Below are positions 28,131 to 38,073 of a DNA stretch of 64,000 nt, piece after piece (the first letter of the stretch is position 1; the number at the start of each line of letters is the position of its first letter). The translations under genes and the position numbers were made by a program. Under the pieces are notes generated by a model. That model was not told the DNA's origin. It made no database searches and saw nothing but the letters and a program-made list of their open reading frames with translations. The stretch comes from Tenodera sinensis. Taxonomy: Eukaryota > Arthropoda > Insecta > Mantodea > Mantidae. Location: positions 66,090,787-66,154,786 of the forward strand of contig CM060965.1 of assembly GCA_030765045.1 (NCBI GenBank). Reading direction: 5' to 3'.

Positions 28131-28774
28131 TGCTAATTTTGCTTTATTTTTTATTCCATATGAAGATCATTTCCTTATTCGGCTCACAGCAGAAATCTTG
28201 AATAGAGTACGACAATCCTTCCTTTGGCACTGTCAATTTTGCCATGAAAATTCAGGTCACAGTTTCGAGCAGTTCCTATAAAACACAAATTCTGAGATTT
28301 TTTATGCTTTTACTCTTTCTGTGACCCTTTAAAGTACTTTCCATTCTGAAGTGCAGCATATTAACATATTAAGCAGGTTTCAACCTTTTGTTAGCTGGAA
28401 TTGTCATGTTGGAACAAATTGCATACATTGAAACTTAATTTAAAATCTGGATGAAAACAGCCCTATTCAGAATAAAGGAAATAAATAGAAACAATGAAAG
28501 AAGCGAACGAGGGGCGAACACGATGAGGACCTTATGCTCAAATGCTAATATCATAATCATTGTGCCAGAGAGGCACGCTCTAAGACGTCCCTTCCTATTT
28601 GTGTGTTGCGCTCTTGAATGGTTGAAATTAGTCAGTGGCGTACTGGCACTTTAGACACTTAGCCGTAACTTCGAAATTTGAACAATCAGGTCATAAGTCT
28701 CCTATCTCAAATTACTTGTTTAAGACATCTCCATATCCTCTAAAAATATTTCGGTGTAGTTCATTAACACCTTG

Positions 28775-29065
28775 TATATAAAAACAGGTATGGTAAAATT
28801 GTTCATTTTACTTTTATAATTTTTGTTTAGCTTGTTTCAAGAAAAATTTATTTAAATGCCCTGTTCATGAAATGAACCTCAATAACCCCTTATTGTCTGG
28901 ATCTGATAGGCCTATATTTTTTTTTAAGTGTTTAATGCCCACTTTTACTACATATGGCACTGCAGGCAGTGACACTGATGATCATGGAATGAGATGGATG
29001 AGGAAACTGGAGATCCCAGAGGAAACCCTCCCCAGGGCCATTTTGTCCATCACAAATCCGACATG
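28775..29065. other. Unassigned sequence
   Basis: AT-rich sequence between the TIR element and the tandem repeat. No feature was recognised. Confidence 0.3.
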
Positions 29066-29872
29066 GATTTTTTTTATCCTGATGATCCTGGGTGGGACAT
29101 TAGGACAAAGTCATGACATTATTGTATTGTCATTGGTTCTTGACACGTGTGTAAATTTTCAAGTCAGTCAGATAACTCAAGTTTGTTAAAATTACGTTAC
29201 ACTGATAAATTTAGCCAAGTCGTTCTTGTATGCTGATACTCCTGGTCAGCACATTAGGACCAACTCATGATTGATATTATTGTATTATCATCAGTCCTTG
29301 ACATTTGTGCAAATTTTCAAATCCAGAGACGGGACTAAGTTGGTGAAATTACGTTGAAAGATTTCCCACATTGATAAATTTAGTTAAGTAATATTTTTAT
29401 CCTGGTGATCCTGGTCAGGACATTAAGATAAAGTCATGATATTGTATTGTCATCGGCCCTTGTCATTGTGCAAATTTTCAAGTCAGATGACTCAAGTTGG
29501 TGAAAATTACATGACATTGATAAATTTAGCCAAATCACTCTTTTATGTTGATCTTGGCCAGCACATTTGGACTAACTCATGATATTGTTTTGTCATCAGC
29601 CCTTGACACGTGTGCAAATCACGTGCAAATTTTCAAGTTAATCAGATGATCCTAGGTTGGTGCAAGTTATGTGGAAATATTCCGTGACATTGATAAATTT
29701 AGCTAACTAATTTTTTTTATCCTGATGATCCTGATCACATTAGGACAAAGTCGTGATATTGTATTGCCATCGGTCCTTAAGTAGTCCTTAACTTGTGTGA
29801 AAATTTTCAAGTCAATCAGACGAGTCTAAGTTGGTGAAAATTACATCGAAAGATTCCGTTACATACACAGGT
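29066..29872. repeat. Tandem repeat of five ~150-170-bp units in an alternating A-B-A-B-A order
   Basis: Five diverged units begin near 29069, 29223, 29393, 29541 and 29711. Each carries the blocks CTTGACACGTGTG, AAATTTTCAAGTCA, AAGTTGGTGAAAATTAC and TTGATAAATTTAG. Units 1, 3 and 5 share TTATCCTGATGATCCTG and GACAAAGTCATGA. Units 2 and 4 instead share CAGCACATT and an ACTAACTCATGA-type block. The array is therefore a higher-order repeat with a dimer period near 320 bp. It ends about 0.5 kb upstream of the ADH5 first exon. Confidence 0.7.
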
Positions 29873-30374
29873 ACAGGTGAAGCTGATATAACACGTTAAT
29901 AATAAATCAGTTATTCAGTTCATATTTGCCGATGCTGGTATCTGAAAAGTGGAGGAAGGTTATCTCGGTTATCTCACAGGTTGTCAGTCAAACATTTAAC
30001 GCGTTTAACATTACGTAATAATGCATTACCATGCATTACGTAATAATTTCTCTTCGTGATAGAAGGGGACTCTGTAATCGCTCGCAACGACTTCTCTTTC
30101 ACTTCATTTGTTTCGTTCACAATAGCTAGTGATAGCTACTATCACTGATATAGGTGTTCTGTGGAGAATAGTCTGTGAGACAGCACTGCTAGGTGTTCTG
30201 TGGAGACAGCTGTGAGAATAGTCAAGGGCAGACACGCGTGATTGTGGAAGTGGAAGCACTGAAAGCTTAAAGTTGATATTGGAGGAGATTTGAGTGTGAG
30301 TTTTATGTGGTTTTAGGCCGGACGCGTGTGCACTGGAGAATAATATCACAGAGTCCGAGTGAAGAACGATAACA
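29873..30374 (+). promoter_or_regulatory. Presumed ADH5 promoter and 5' UTR region
   Basis: This is inferred only from position, directly upstream of the first coding exon. It contains a duplicated block, AGGTGTTCTGTGGAGA (near 30152 and 30191). No convincing TATA box or initiator could be assigned. Confidence 0.35.
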
Positions 30375-30398
30375 ATGCCGGCTACTGGAGATGGGAAG
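30375..30398 (+). CDS. ADH5: Class III alcohol dehydrogenase, exon 1 (8 codons)
   Basis: ATG at 30375 in a good context (ATAACAATG) encodes MPATGDGK and stops exactly at a GT donor (AAG|GTAAAC), phase 0. Joined to the exon at 53549 (VITCRAAVAW) it gives the N-terminus expected of this family, whose proteins begin with a short variable lead followed by GKVI-x-C-[KR]-A-A-V-A-W. The pairing rests on phase, peptide and the absence of another suitable start near exon 2. An mRNA would prove it. It implies a 23,150-bp first intron. Confidence 0.75.
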
Positions 30399-31433
30399 GT
30401 AAACCAATTCAAAAGACAGCTAGGCTGTCACTTGTGTCGAAATGTAAACTGCTAAAAATACATAATCTTACACTTGTGATAACAACCACCACCAATTTAT
30501 GAAACTGTATCTTGATAATTTGTTTTGTCAGGACTTGCATGCTGTATAGAAGTAAATACGTTGTTAGAGGGGGGGGGGGGGGCGCTTAACGTCAGGCAGG
30601 CAACGTATGTAAAACATATGTAGCGGTATCATCTTGTATACATAAAGATCTCTACTTTTTCTATGTTCGGAGCAACTCGTGGGTTCTTGTCAATTGTACT
30701 TCACAAACCGGTATATGAGGCTGGCTTCGTTATAGAAGTAGACAACGCTAAAATTGCGCTATATAGCTTCGAGCCTTTTGAATCCGCAATGATGTTCCGG
30801 GTACTAATTATGACACGATTTTTTAATTTCGAGCACTGATGCAAAACAGCCCTAATTAAGGTTAATAATTGCGTCGCGAAAGGGCAAGTATGCCTTTGGA
30901 CACAATTATTCACTGTATTGGATTTATTTACAGATGTGCTGTAATTTAGTTGTATTACATTTCCTTGTTTCGTGCATTACGCCCAATGTACCGTAATGTA
31001 AAACATTTTAAAACTTAACAATTTGGGTATTGTGGCGGGTATGCTGCGCTTTTTTGTGTTCCATGGTTGGCAGCTGACTGCGCATTAACGTCGTCATGGC
31101 AGCCTTGTATTTTCTGTGATGACAGGTTTTAGAAAGAACGGAAGGAACATTGTCCAACTCTTTATTACATATTTTGGATCATAATGCGTATTTCTGCTGC
31201 TAAGTGGTTACTTGCAATGTTCAAGTGTAACAAACTCCAAAGAAGGGCAGCTAAGATGTGAACATAGTTTGTAGGTTAGGAAACTGCGATTCGCGGGTTC
31301 ACGTGGAAATAGTTCTGTCAGATTGTAGTTAATAAATCTTGATGTATTACTATTGCGGTAGTCTCTTCAACAAGAACTAGGACGGTACTTTATAATTATT
31401 TGTTTTAAGATAGGTAGTACATATCCTTTAATA

Positions 31434-31772
31434 ATGCGTAAAAGCCACAATTCTTGTGCTGTAGCACTGTGCGATAGTTATAGAACTATTGGTATTATGT
31501 ATCATCGGTTTCCAAAAAACAGAGAGATGAGGAGATTATGGATCAGTCGTTGTAAAAGAGGCGATAAATCAATTAATGTAGACAATGCTCGCGTATGTTC
31601 CAAACATTTCCATCCGGATGATTATGAACGGGATTTAAAAAATGAGCTCTTAGGTTTGCCACTCAAGAAAATTCTACGCCGAGATGCTGTACCCTCTCAA
31701 TTTATTCCTAACTGGCATGGATACAAATTTACAAAAGATTGTAAAACAAGTGCAAGTGAAACAGTATCAAAG
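31434..31772 (+). CDS. THAP-domain protein, exon 1
   Basis: The exon encodes a full THAP zinc-binding DNA-recognition domain in residues 1-93. The C2CH ligands are Cys8, Cys13, Cys55 and His58; an invariant-type Trp lies at 36 and the closing AVPSQF motif at 85-90. The start is the first ATG in frame. The exon ends at a consensus donor (AAG|GTAAGT) in phase 0. THAP proteins bind DNA as transcription regulators or derive from P-element-like transposases; with no transposase domain seen here, a cellular gene is more likely. It lies inside ADH5 intron 1 on the same strand. Confidence 0.85.
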
Positions 31773-31871
31773 GTAAGTTATATCTTAATGGCCTATGAAA
31801 TGAGTTTTAACACTTGTTTTCCTTGAATTGCCCAACATTGAAATATATTGATGCCTGAGCACATTTCACAG

Positions 31872-32057
31872 GCCTTCACTGAACGAGATGCAAGACTTGA
31901 AGCCAGAAATGTCAGAAAACGAGTGTTGGCTGATTTGACAGCATCATTTCACAAGAAAAGGAAAATTGAGCAGCCTATTGAATATGGAGATAATTGTATG
32001 CATTACAAGCAAGAAAGTAGAAAATCTGCTAAATCAGGTGTGGAAAACGTTCATGAG
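31872..32057 (+). CDS. THAP-domain protein, exon 2
   Basis: It follows a 99-bp intron ending TTTCACAG. It is open in phase 0 for 62 codons (AFTERDARLEARNVRKRVLA, then a lysine-rich HKKRKIEQP segment that could serve as a nuclear localisation signal) to a donor GAG|GTAAAG at 32057. Phase and splice sites agree with exon 1. The next exon is proposed at 37239, beyond the gypsy insertion. Confidence 0.75.
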
Positions 32058-32111
32058 GTAAAGCCAATAATACACTGGTTACCTATTCGCATTAATTTTC
32101 ATGTAAACATT

Positions 32112-32766
32112 TGGTGCTGTTTTTATTTGCGGGTGGCTTCTTGTTTGAGCGATGTGGCTCTTATTTCCCTCAGGGCGTGGTAACGGATGGAATGAACATA
32201 CACTCGGATTTAACTTTAGTCAAACATTTTATTTGCACCTTCTTGTTCACAATTTTTAAATCGTATCACAGTAGAAAGCCTTATTTTAGCGGATCAACTT
32301 CCCTAGCATCGCCGAAATTTAATTAAAGGTCTCTAAACACTTAGTAAATTCACTTTTACTATTTCATGACGCGTACACATAAAAATGCGTCCATCCATGC
32401 CGAATACGGAGACGCTAGTGTACAGTTTTTTGGCGTCGTTTTGACGCGACACCGCCTTTTTCATATTCATCCGCGCTATTCATCCGCGCAAATAGTTCTT
32501 TCTCGTTAGGGAAGCGATCCCAATCATCGTCCCCTACTTTTATTATGGAACACAAACAATTCTAATATTTATACACATATATTAAAATCAAATATGGAAA
32601 GATTTATGACGTCTTTGTGCAAACTTAGTTGTTCGTAACAATGAACCTTATCAACATGTTTTCGTCATTTAATTATCTCATACCAACATCAAAAAACGAA
32701 TTACACTTTTAACAGACATTTACATGAACGATTTTCTTTTGGGGTCTTCTAATATTCTGTCTCACA
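32112..32766 (-). repeat. Gypsy 3' LTR (655 bp)
   Basis: It matches 36586-37227 except for a tandem 13-bp duplication near 32470-32495 and scattered substitutions. A purine-rich tract, ACAAGGGGCA on the minus strand, lies directly inside at 32767-32776. Confidence 0.85.
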
Positions 32767-32951
32767 TGCCCCTTGTTTTGTTTTTCAAGTTGTCACCTAT
32801 ATTTACAATCTTGAAACACAATACAATACTTCTCCCTACTCCTCTGATGCAATCACTTTGTACAATATATATTTTTTTTCTTTACAGTCTTCTTCGCTGT
32901 ATGTGTTTGTCTTTTGTTTTGGCATGGCACAGCATGTCTTTGTAAATTTCA

Positions 32952-33236
32952 CATATTCAGTTACTACACAATACATGTTCAATTATTATACATCACATAC
33001 TCAGTTATTATACAATACATATTCAGTTATTATACAACATATCCAGTTATTATACAATACATATTCAGTTATTGTACAACACATTCAGTTATTATACAAC
33101 ATATTCAGTTATTATACAATACATATTCAGTTATTGTACAACATATCCAGTTATTATACAACATATGTTCTGTTATTATACAACACACATTCATTCAGTT
33201 ATTATACAACACATTCAGTTATTGTACATTTGACAT
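32952..33236. repeat. AT-rich minisatellite
   Basis: About a dozen imperfect copies of a 15-22-bp unit built on CATATTCAGTTATTATACAA. It lies in the 3' non-coding part of the gypsy element. Confidence 0.8.
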
Positions 33237-33985
33237 TGACACAAATATAATTTAAGTGTATCATGGTTTATTATGTGGCTTTTGACTTATGTTCCTTGTT
33301 ATGAGGAGAGAAAAACAGGATACAAATTTTGAGCTAATGATTATGATCATATTTATGGCAATATTTTATTCAATTCTTTGCCTTCTTTGTCTTGTAATGT
33401 CTTATTATGTATAGGCAGGTCGTTGAGTCAGTTCTTAAACTCTGATGTTACTAATGGTACCATTTTTTAATTGGGTTCTTATTCATTATTATTTAGTTCA
33501 ACATTTCTTCGAGCTTAGCATTGGCTATATCCATCTTAATTCATGGGCATTGCTTTTCTGATTATGGTTTTCCTTCCTTCACTAATTGTCACCTCTTTGT
33601 CTCTTATCTCTATAAGAGAAAACTTCTATACTTATAATTATTCTGCAATTGTATTATTTTTCTTCTCAATTCACCCTCGACATCTTTGTGTCGAAATATT
33701 TTATCTTTGTCATCACAATTGATTCCTTTTTATTTTTGTCCCTGACATCCTTATGTCAAAAACACATTATTTTCCGTCGCTATAATTCATTTCTTTAATG
33801 ACAATCAGTGTTCTCATCTGTCTTTGTTGACAATGCTCTTTGTGGTCAATATAGCCAATGACTATGTTGATTTTCTTTTTTGTTGTATTTTCCAATCTGA
33901 ACATAATTTTCTATAAGTAACCCATTAAAAATTGTTATTTTCCATCATCTCTACTATTCCTGCCTTACATATTTGTTGGCAAAGA
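33237..33985 (-). other. Gypsy 3' region without recognisable protein
   Basis: Between the integrase tail and the minisatellite no open frame or known domain was seen. No envelope-type gene was recognised. Confidence 0.4.
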
Positions 33986-34140
33986 CTATTTGGTCCTTTC
34001 TTTGTATGGTTTTAATTTATTTTTATGGTATCTTCCTACCAACTTGCCATTTGTATTCTGTAGCTCATACGTGTGGTCACCCAGCTGTTTTGTTATGACC
34101 AGTGGTCCAGTGTACAGTAGTTCCATCTTTCTCTTCGTGT
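33986..34140 (-). pseudogene. Gypsy integrase C-terminal tail
   Basis: The minus strand encodes LLYTGPLVITKQLGDHTYEL, then a GRYHKNKLKPY motif and a TAG at 33986-33988. This is the usual last part of a gypsy integrase (GPY/F-type module followed by the tail). The catalytic integrase core and all other pol domains are missing between here and gag, indicating a large internal deletion. Confidence 0.7.
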
Positions 34141-34216
34141 AGCCATCACGGTGTCGATGTCAATTGTCAACTGCTTAGGGTTTGTGTTGTTAGTCATCCA
34201 CTCGGTTGGGACGAAC

Positions 34217-36259
34217 TTAGTCGTGGTAATTTCCCTGAGTGTTGGTGGTGGTTGTTGTTTCTGTATTCTGTGCAACATCTGCCCTATTTGGCACATTTTC
34301 ATCTACTTCCTGCTGTCTTATGTTGCCAGTGTACCATTGGTTTCGGCCCCTTTGGCGTGAACCTCTGTTGTATGACGGTCTTTGGTTGTTGAAGTATTCT
34401 CTACAGAATCGTATGTGATTCACTTGATGGGTACGGTCTCCTGGTCTTCCACGATCATATGTATATGTTCGGTATCTCGATTCACCCCTTGGTATTGTGT
34501 CGTGGTACCACTGTCTTGTGTCCTCCATCCTCTCGCCATGATTGTGTGGTTGTGGGAAATGGTGTGCCCCTCTCCCCCTTTCATGGGTGCTCCTAGTATT
34601 TCTATCTTCTCCCTCATTCTGGTTGTTCGTAGCCGTGCTCTGGTTTAAGATGGGTGAATGGGTGAGTTTGGGTGACCGTTCCTATGTCTATGCTCATTAG
34701 GCCGACCATTTTGTGTTTCGAAGGCTGTCAGCAATTCTATCATATCTGCAAAATCTACTGGCCTCACAACAATTAACCCTGTTCTCAGCGTGTCTGGGAA
34801 ATGTCTTGTTATGCTGGTAATTAGCTCTGCTTCCGACAAGTTAGGGTCTAATAGCTTTCCTTTGTTGGCTACTTTCATAAAATAATCGACTAGCGATAAC
34901 CCTTTGGTTGGATCATATCTACCTGTTGCTAGCTCTACCCTAGTTTGGTTTTGCTTAGCTGGGCCCCAATACCTTGATAGGAATAAATTTCTGAATGAGC
35001 TATACGACTCATGACCAGCTAGTGTTAACCTGAGCCATTCTAATGCCTTGTTTTTTAAGCTTTTCTTGACTATCATCATCCTAAGCTCATTTGGTATCCT
35101 TTTCACTTTAAAATACTCTTCCATCTCTTTAACAAAGAGTTTTGGATCGTCTCCCTTCTCCTCATCAAATGTAGGTGGTGTGATTTCATGTAGTATGCTG
35201 TTGGTGTAACATGTGTTGTGTGTTGTGTCATTGTTTGGTTGTGAACCTCTTTCTCTGTTTGGTGAGTCAACATTTTGTACATTATTCAAATAACTCTCAT
35301 CTTGTACATTACTTACATCTTAATCATCTTGCCTTTGTAGTGCATTCACAACATCATTTACATTAGCCAAACTTTCTTTCCCTTTTTTCATTTCTTCACA
35401 AATTGATTTTAAATCATTCTTTATTTCTAAGTGACTTTGTTTCATATCATTTATAGCATCCTGTTGCGAATGTACTACATCAGTCATCGTCTTAAATTTA
35501 GGAATTACAATTTGTTCTACAGTTTCATTAATAATGTCTTTCTTTACTACCTCAATCTCTTTCCTTAATTCCTCAGTCATTTCTGCTTTTACATTTGTAA
35601 TCTTACAGTCTACACTTGTATTACATTCTGTTATTTCATCTCTACATCTAGCAATTTCTCCTTCTAGTACAATCTTATTTTCTCTCATTTCTGATTCTAT
35701 TTTTCCCATCATATCTCCTATGATTTCTATCCTAGCTTCTAAGGCTTCCTTTGTTTCATTTAAGTTTTTATGTACTAATTTTAAATTAGTTTCCATTACT
35801 TTCATATTTTCTTTACACTCCTGTCTTCCTAATTCTATTTTCTGTTCTAAGTTCTGTCTTCCTAATTCCATTTTCTGTTCTAAGTTCTGTCTTCCTAATT
35901 CCATTTTCTGTTCTAAATCCTTTCTCACTTCCTCCATTTTCTGACCTATCTCTTCCTTATTCTGTTCTAGTTTCTGGCCTAAACTTTGTTCTATGCCCTG
36001 TTTTAATTCTACTTTTAATTTGTTCCATTTTCTGACCTAATTCTTTCATATTCTGTTCTAGTTTTTCAAACATGATCATCATTAACCTTTGGTCTTTTCC
36101 TATTGCTAGCTGTTCCTCACTTTCTGGTTCTATTTGATAACTAGGCCTATCTGCCCCTTCCCCCACTCCTGTTTCTATCTCTTTTCGCGACATTTTAGTT
36201 TCTTTATTCAATTCACTTAGGGTTAAAAGTCCCACTACGTTGCCGCTTCTCAGTAACAT
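34217..36259 (-). pseudogene. Gypsy gag, broken
   Basis: Read 36259 to 34217, a gag polyprotein is present in pieces. First come an N-terminal segment and a long coiled coil built partly of 11-residue repeats (MELGRQNLEQK, near 35830-35910). A retrotransposon-gag capsid domain follows (ITPPTFDEEKGDDPKLFVKE, then an ALEWLRL motif and an SLVDYFMKVA motif). The C-terminal region is arginine/asparagine-rich and takes the place of CCHC knuckles. Breaks are one frameshift near 35950, one in-frame TAA at 35320-35322, and a further frameshift near 34640. Confidence 0.75.
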
Positions 36260-36564
36260 AAAAATGAAAATAAACTGGATGTAAAAATAAAAATTTTTGA
36301 TCCTACTTTTTTTCGTTGATTTGTCCAGTTATGTACGTCTCCTGGGCAGTTGGCTTCGCTAGACGATCTCCGGTGTTTTCCCGCGTTGATTATCCGTGCA
36401 TCGGTATTCTGATGTATCGTTGATTATCCGTTCGTCGGTGTTCTGATGTCGATATCAAACGATGGTCTAATGGCGTCTTCTTTCTTTTTGGCGCGATGAT
36501 ATGGCGTCACTTGTTATTTTGCGTAAGTTCATTTCCCGTAATTTCCATTCCATCCTAAATTCGA

Positions 36565-36582
36565 GCCCCAGGTTGGGCGCCA
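36565..36582 (-). other. Gypsy primer binding site (tRNA-Lys type)
   Basis: On the minus strand, three bases after the 5' LTR, stands TGGCGCCCAACCTGGGGC, matching the tRNA-Lys-primed sites known in many insect gypsy elements and in lentiviruses. Confidence 0.7.
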
Positions 36583-36585
36583 TTT

Positions 36586-37227
36586 TGGTGCTGTTTTTAT
36601 TTGCGGGTGGCTTCTTGTTTGAGCGATGTGGCTCTTATTTCCCTCAGGGCGTGGTAACGGATGGAATGAACATACACTCGGATTTAACTTTAGTCAAACA
36701 TTTTATTTGCACCTTCTTGTTCACAATTTTTAAATCGTATCACAGTAGAAAGTCTTATTTTAGCGGATCAACTTCCCTAGCATCGCCGAAATTTAATTAA
36801 AGGTCTCTAAACACTTAGTAAATTCACTTTTACTATTTCATGACGCGTACACATAAAAATGCGTCCATTCATGCCGAATACGGAGACGCTAGTGTACAGT
36901 TTTTTGGCGTCGTTTTGACGCGACACCGCCTTTTTCATATTCATCCGCGCAAATAGTTCTTTCTCGTTAGGGAAGCGATCCCAATCATCGTCCCCTACTT
37001 TTATTATGGAACACAAACAATTCTAATATTTATACACATATATTAAAATCAAATATGGAAAGATTTATGACGTCTTTGTGCAAACTTAGTTGTTCGTAAC
37101 AATGAACCTTATCAACATGTTTTCGTCATTTAATTATCTCATACCAACATCAAAAAACGAATTACACTTTTAACAAACATTTACATGAACGATTTTCTTT
37201 TGGGGTCTTCTAATATTCTATCTCACA
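36586..37227 (-). repeat. Gypsy 5' LTR (642 bp)
   Basis: Partner of 32112-32766. It begins TGTGAGATAG on the minus strand. Confidence 0.85.
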
Positions 37228-37238
37228 TTGGAGATAAG

Positions 37239-37346
37239 TATAGTTTGGCCGAAAGTCAGCTTTCCAGTTCCTTACAAAGCTCCCGCAAAGCTAGAATCAA
37301 AGAAGCCGAACTGGAAATGCAAAAGAGGCCCAACTATACCAGTTGA
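37239..37346 (+). CDS. THAP-domain protein, proposed exon 3 and stop
   Basis: Directly after the gypsy 5' LTR the plus strand is open in phase 0 for 35 codons and ends TGA at 37344-37346. The peptide is charged and helical (SLAESQLSSSLQSSRKARIK, then EAELEMQKRP), like the coiled-coil tails of small THAP proteins. An AAG acceptor at 37238 keeps the frame of exon 2. Without the gypsy element the intron would be only about 65 bp. The full product would be about 210 residues. The acceptor is weak by eye, so the exact border is uncertain. Confidence 0.5.
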   Translation, partial: YSLAESQLSSSLQSSRKARIKEAELEMQKRPNYTS

Positions 37347-37351
37347 TGTAG

Positions 37352-37357
37352 AATAAA
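37352..37357 (+). terminator. Polyadenylation signal AATAAA after THAP exon 3
   Basis: AATAAA lies 6 bp past the proposed stop codon. This supports 37239-37346 as a true gene end. Confidence 0.45.
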
Positions 37358-38060
37358 CATTATGGCATATTACTGGATATTTAGACATGATTGCATCACT
37401 TAGGGTGCAGCTTATTCAGTACTGATGTTTATGCAGAGCTCGCTACTCTTTGCTGCCTACTGGTAGAGTGGGCAGCCCAGCTAGAAAGCCATTAACCATC
37501 TCTTATTTCCTGCACTGCTACAAATCAGTGACATTGTGTACAATGCATCGGATTGAGGAATTGGGCCAGCATATTAAAGGATATACCAAATTACTTTGTA
37601 ATATTAAAGCTAGAAGAACTATTGCCCTCACTTTTACTTGCTCTACTATGATTGTTAAGTAGGGCAAGTACTGTATTCCACCCCAAAAATGTGTCTAAAT
37701 TTCATCAGAAATATATGTTTTGAGGCTCCTTGAACCCATAAAAAGTACTTTTAGAAGAAAAGATCTGTTTGTAAACATCATAAACCTTTATTCCTTGTGT
37801 TTAAGAGAATATATTAATAAACATAATCATTTCCTAATATTCTATAAATGTTAACATTTCTGAGTAACAGATGATGGCGGCGGGGTGATGGTAAAGTCTG
37901 CTGAAGCTTTAGCGTCAGCATGTGTTTTATAATTTGTTTATTTCAGTGCTAAGTACATATTTGTGTCCATCTCATTTAGCCCTGGCCATTTTGAGATAAC
38001 ACTCCCTATTTCACTTAGCATACTATATTATTGCTAGAGGAGTAATACAGTGTCTTAAAT
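37358..38060. other. Unassigned intronic sequence
   Basis: No coding motif, terminal repeat or tRNA-like element was recognised. Confidence 0.3.
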
Positions 38061-38073
38061 TACATTATCTGTT

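Larger units (their letters stand above)
13596..28774. mobile_element. Non-autonomous TIR element (mariner-like?), host of the nested stack
   Basis: The left terminus (13599-13623) and right terminus (28747-28771, reverse strand) share a 25-bp perfect inverted repeat beginning GGTGTTAATGAACTAC. Both are bounded outside by TATA(C). About 45 bp further in, both share TAATTTGAGATAGG. Removing the 14-kb Penelope/Jockey composite leaves an element of about 1.1 kb. TA-rich flanks suggest Tc1/mariner, but no transposase is present and the superfamily is not certain. The interior at 27796-28746 has no coding region. Confidence 0.65.
32112..37227 (-). mobile_element. Gypsy-like LTR retrotransposon, internally deleted, in THAP intron 2
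   Basis: Two LTRs in the same orientation (32112-32766 and 36586-37227) bound the element, which reads on the minus strand. They begin TG and end CA. They differ by a 13-bp duplication (CATCCGCG region) and about four substitutions, so the insertion is young. A tRNA-Lys-type primer binding site and a purine tract adjoin them. Gag is present, but protease, RT, RNase H and most of integrase are missing; only the integrase tail remains. It cannot move on its own. No clear target duplication was found. Confidence 0.85.

Noticed and set aside
28872..29189. A 105-codon open frame upstream of ADH5
   Set aside because: It runs into the tandem repeat, has no recognisable domain and no good codon bias.
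30569..30585. A G-run as a possible quadruplex or regulatory site
   Set aside because: It is a single uninterrupted homopolymer near the start of intron 1, which may simply be slippage or an assembly artefact.
31434..31826. THAP exon as part of a P-element transposase
   Set aside because: No transposase domain follows. The exons splice in phase into a short protein with a coiled-coil-like tail and a poly(A) signal.
32952..33236. CRISPR-like array of repeats and spacers
   Set aside because: The units are contiguous AT-rich minisatellite copies without unique spacers, in a eukaryotic context.
32101..37240. Target-site duplication of the gypsy element
   Set aside because: The bases before 32112 (AACATT) and after 37227 (TTGGAG) do not match, so no duplication is claimed.
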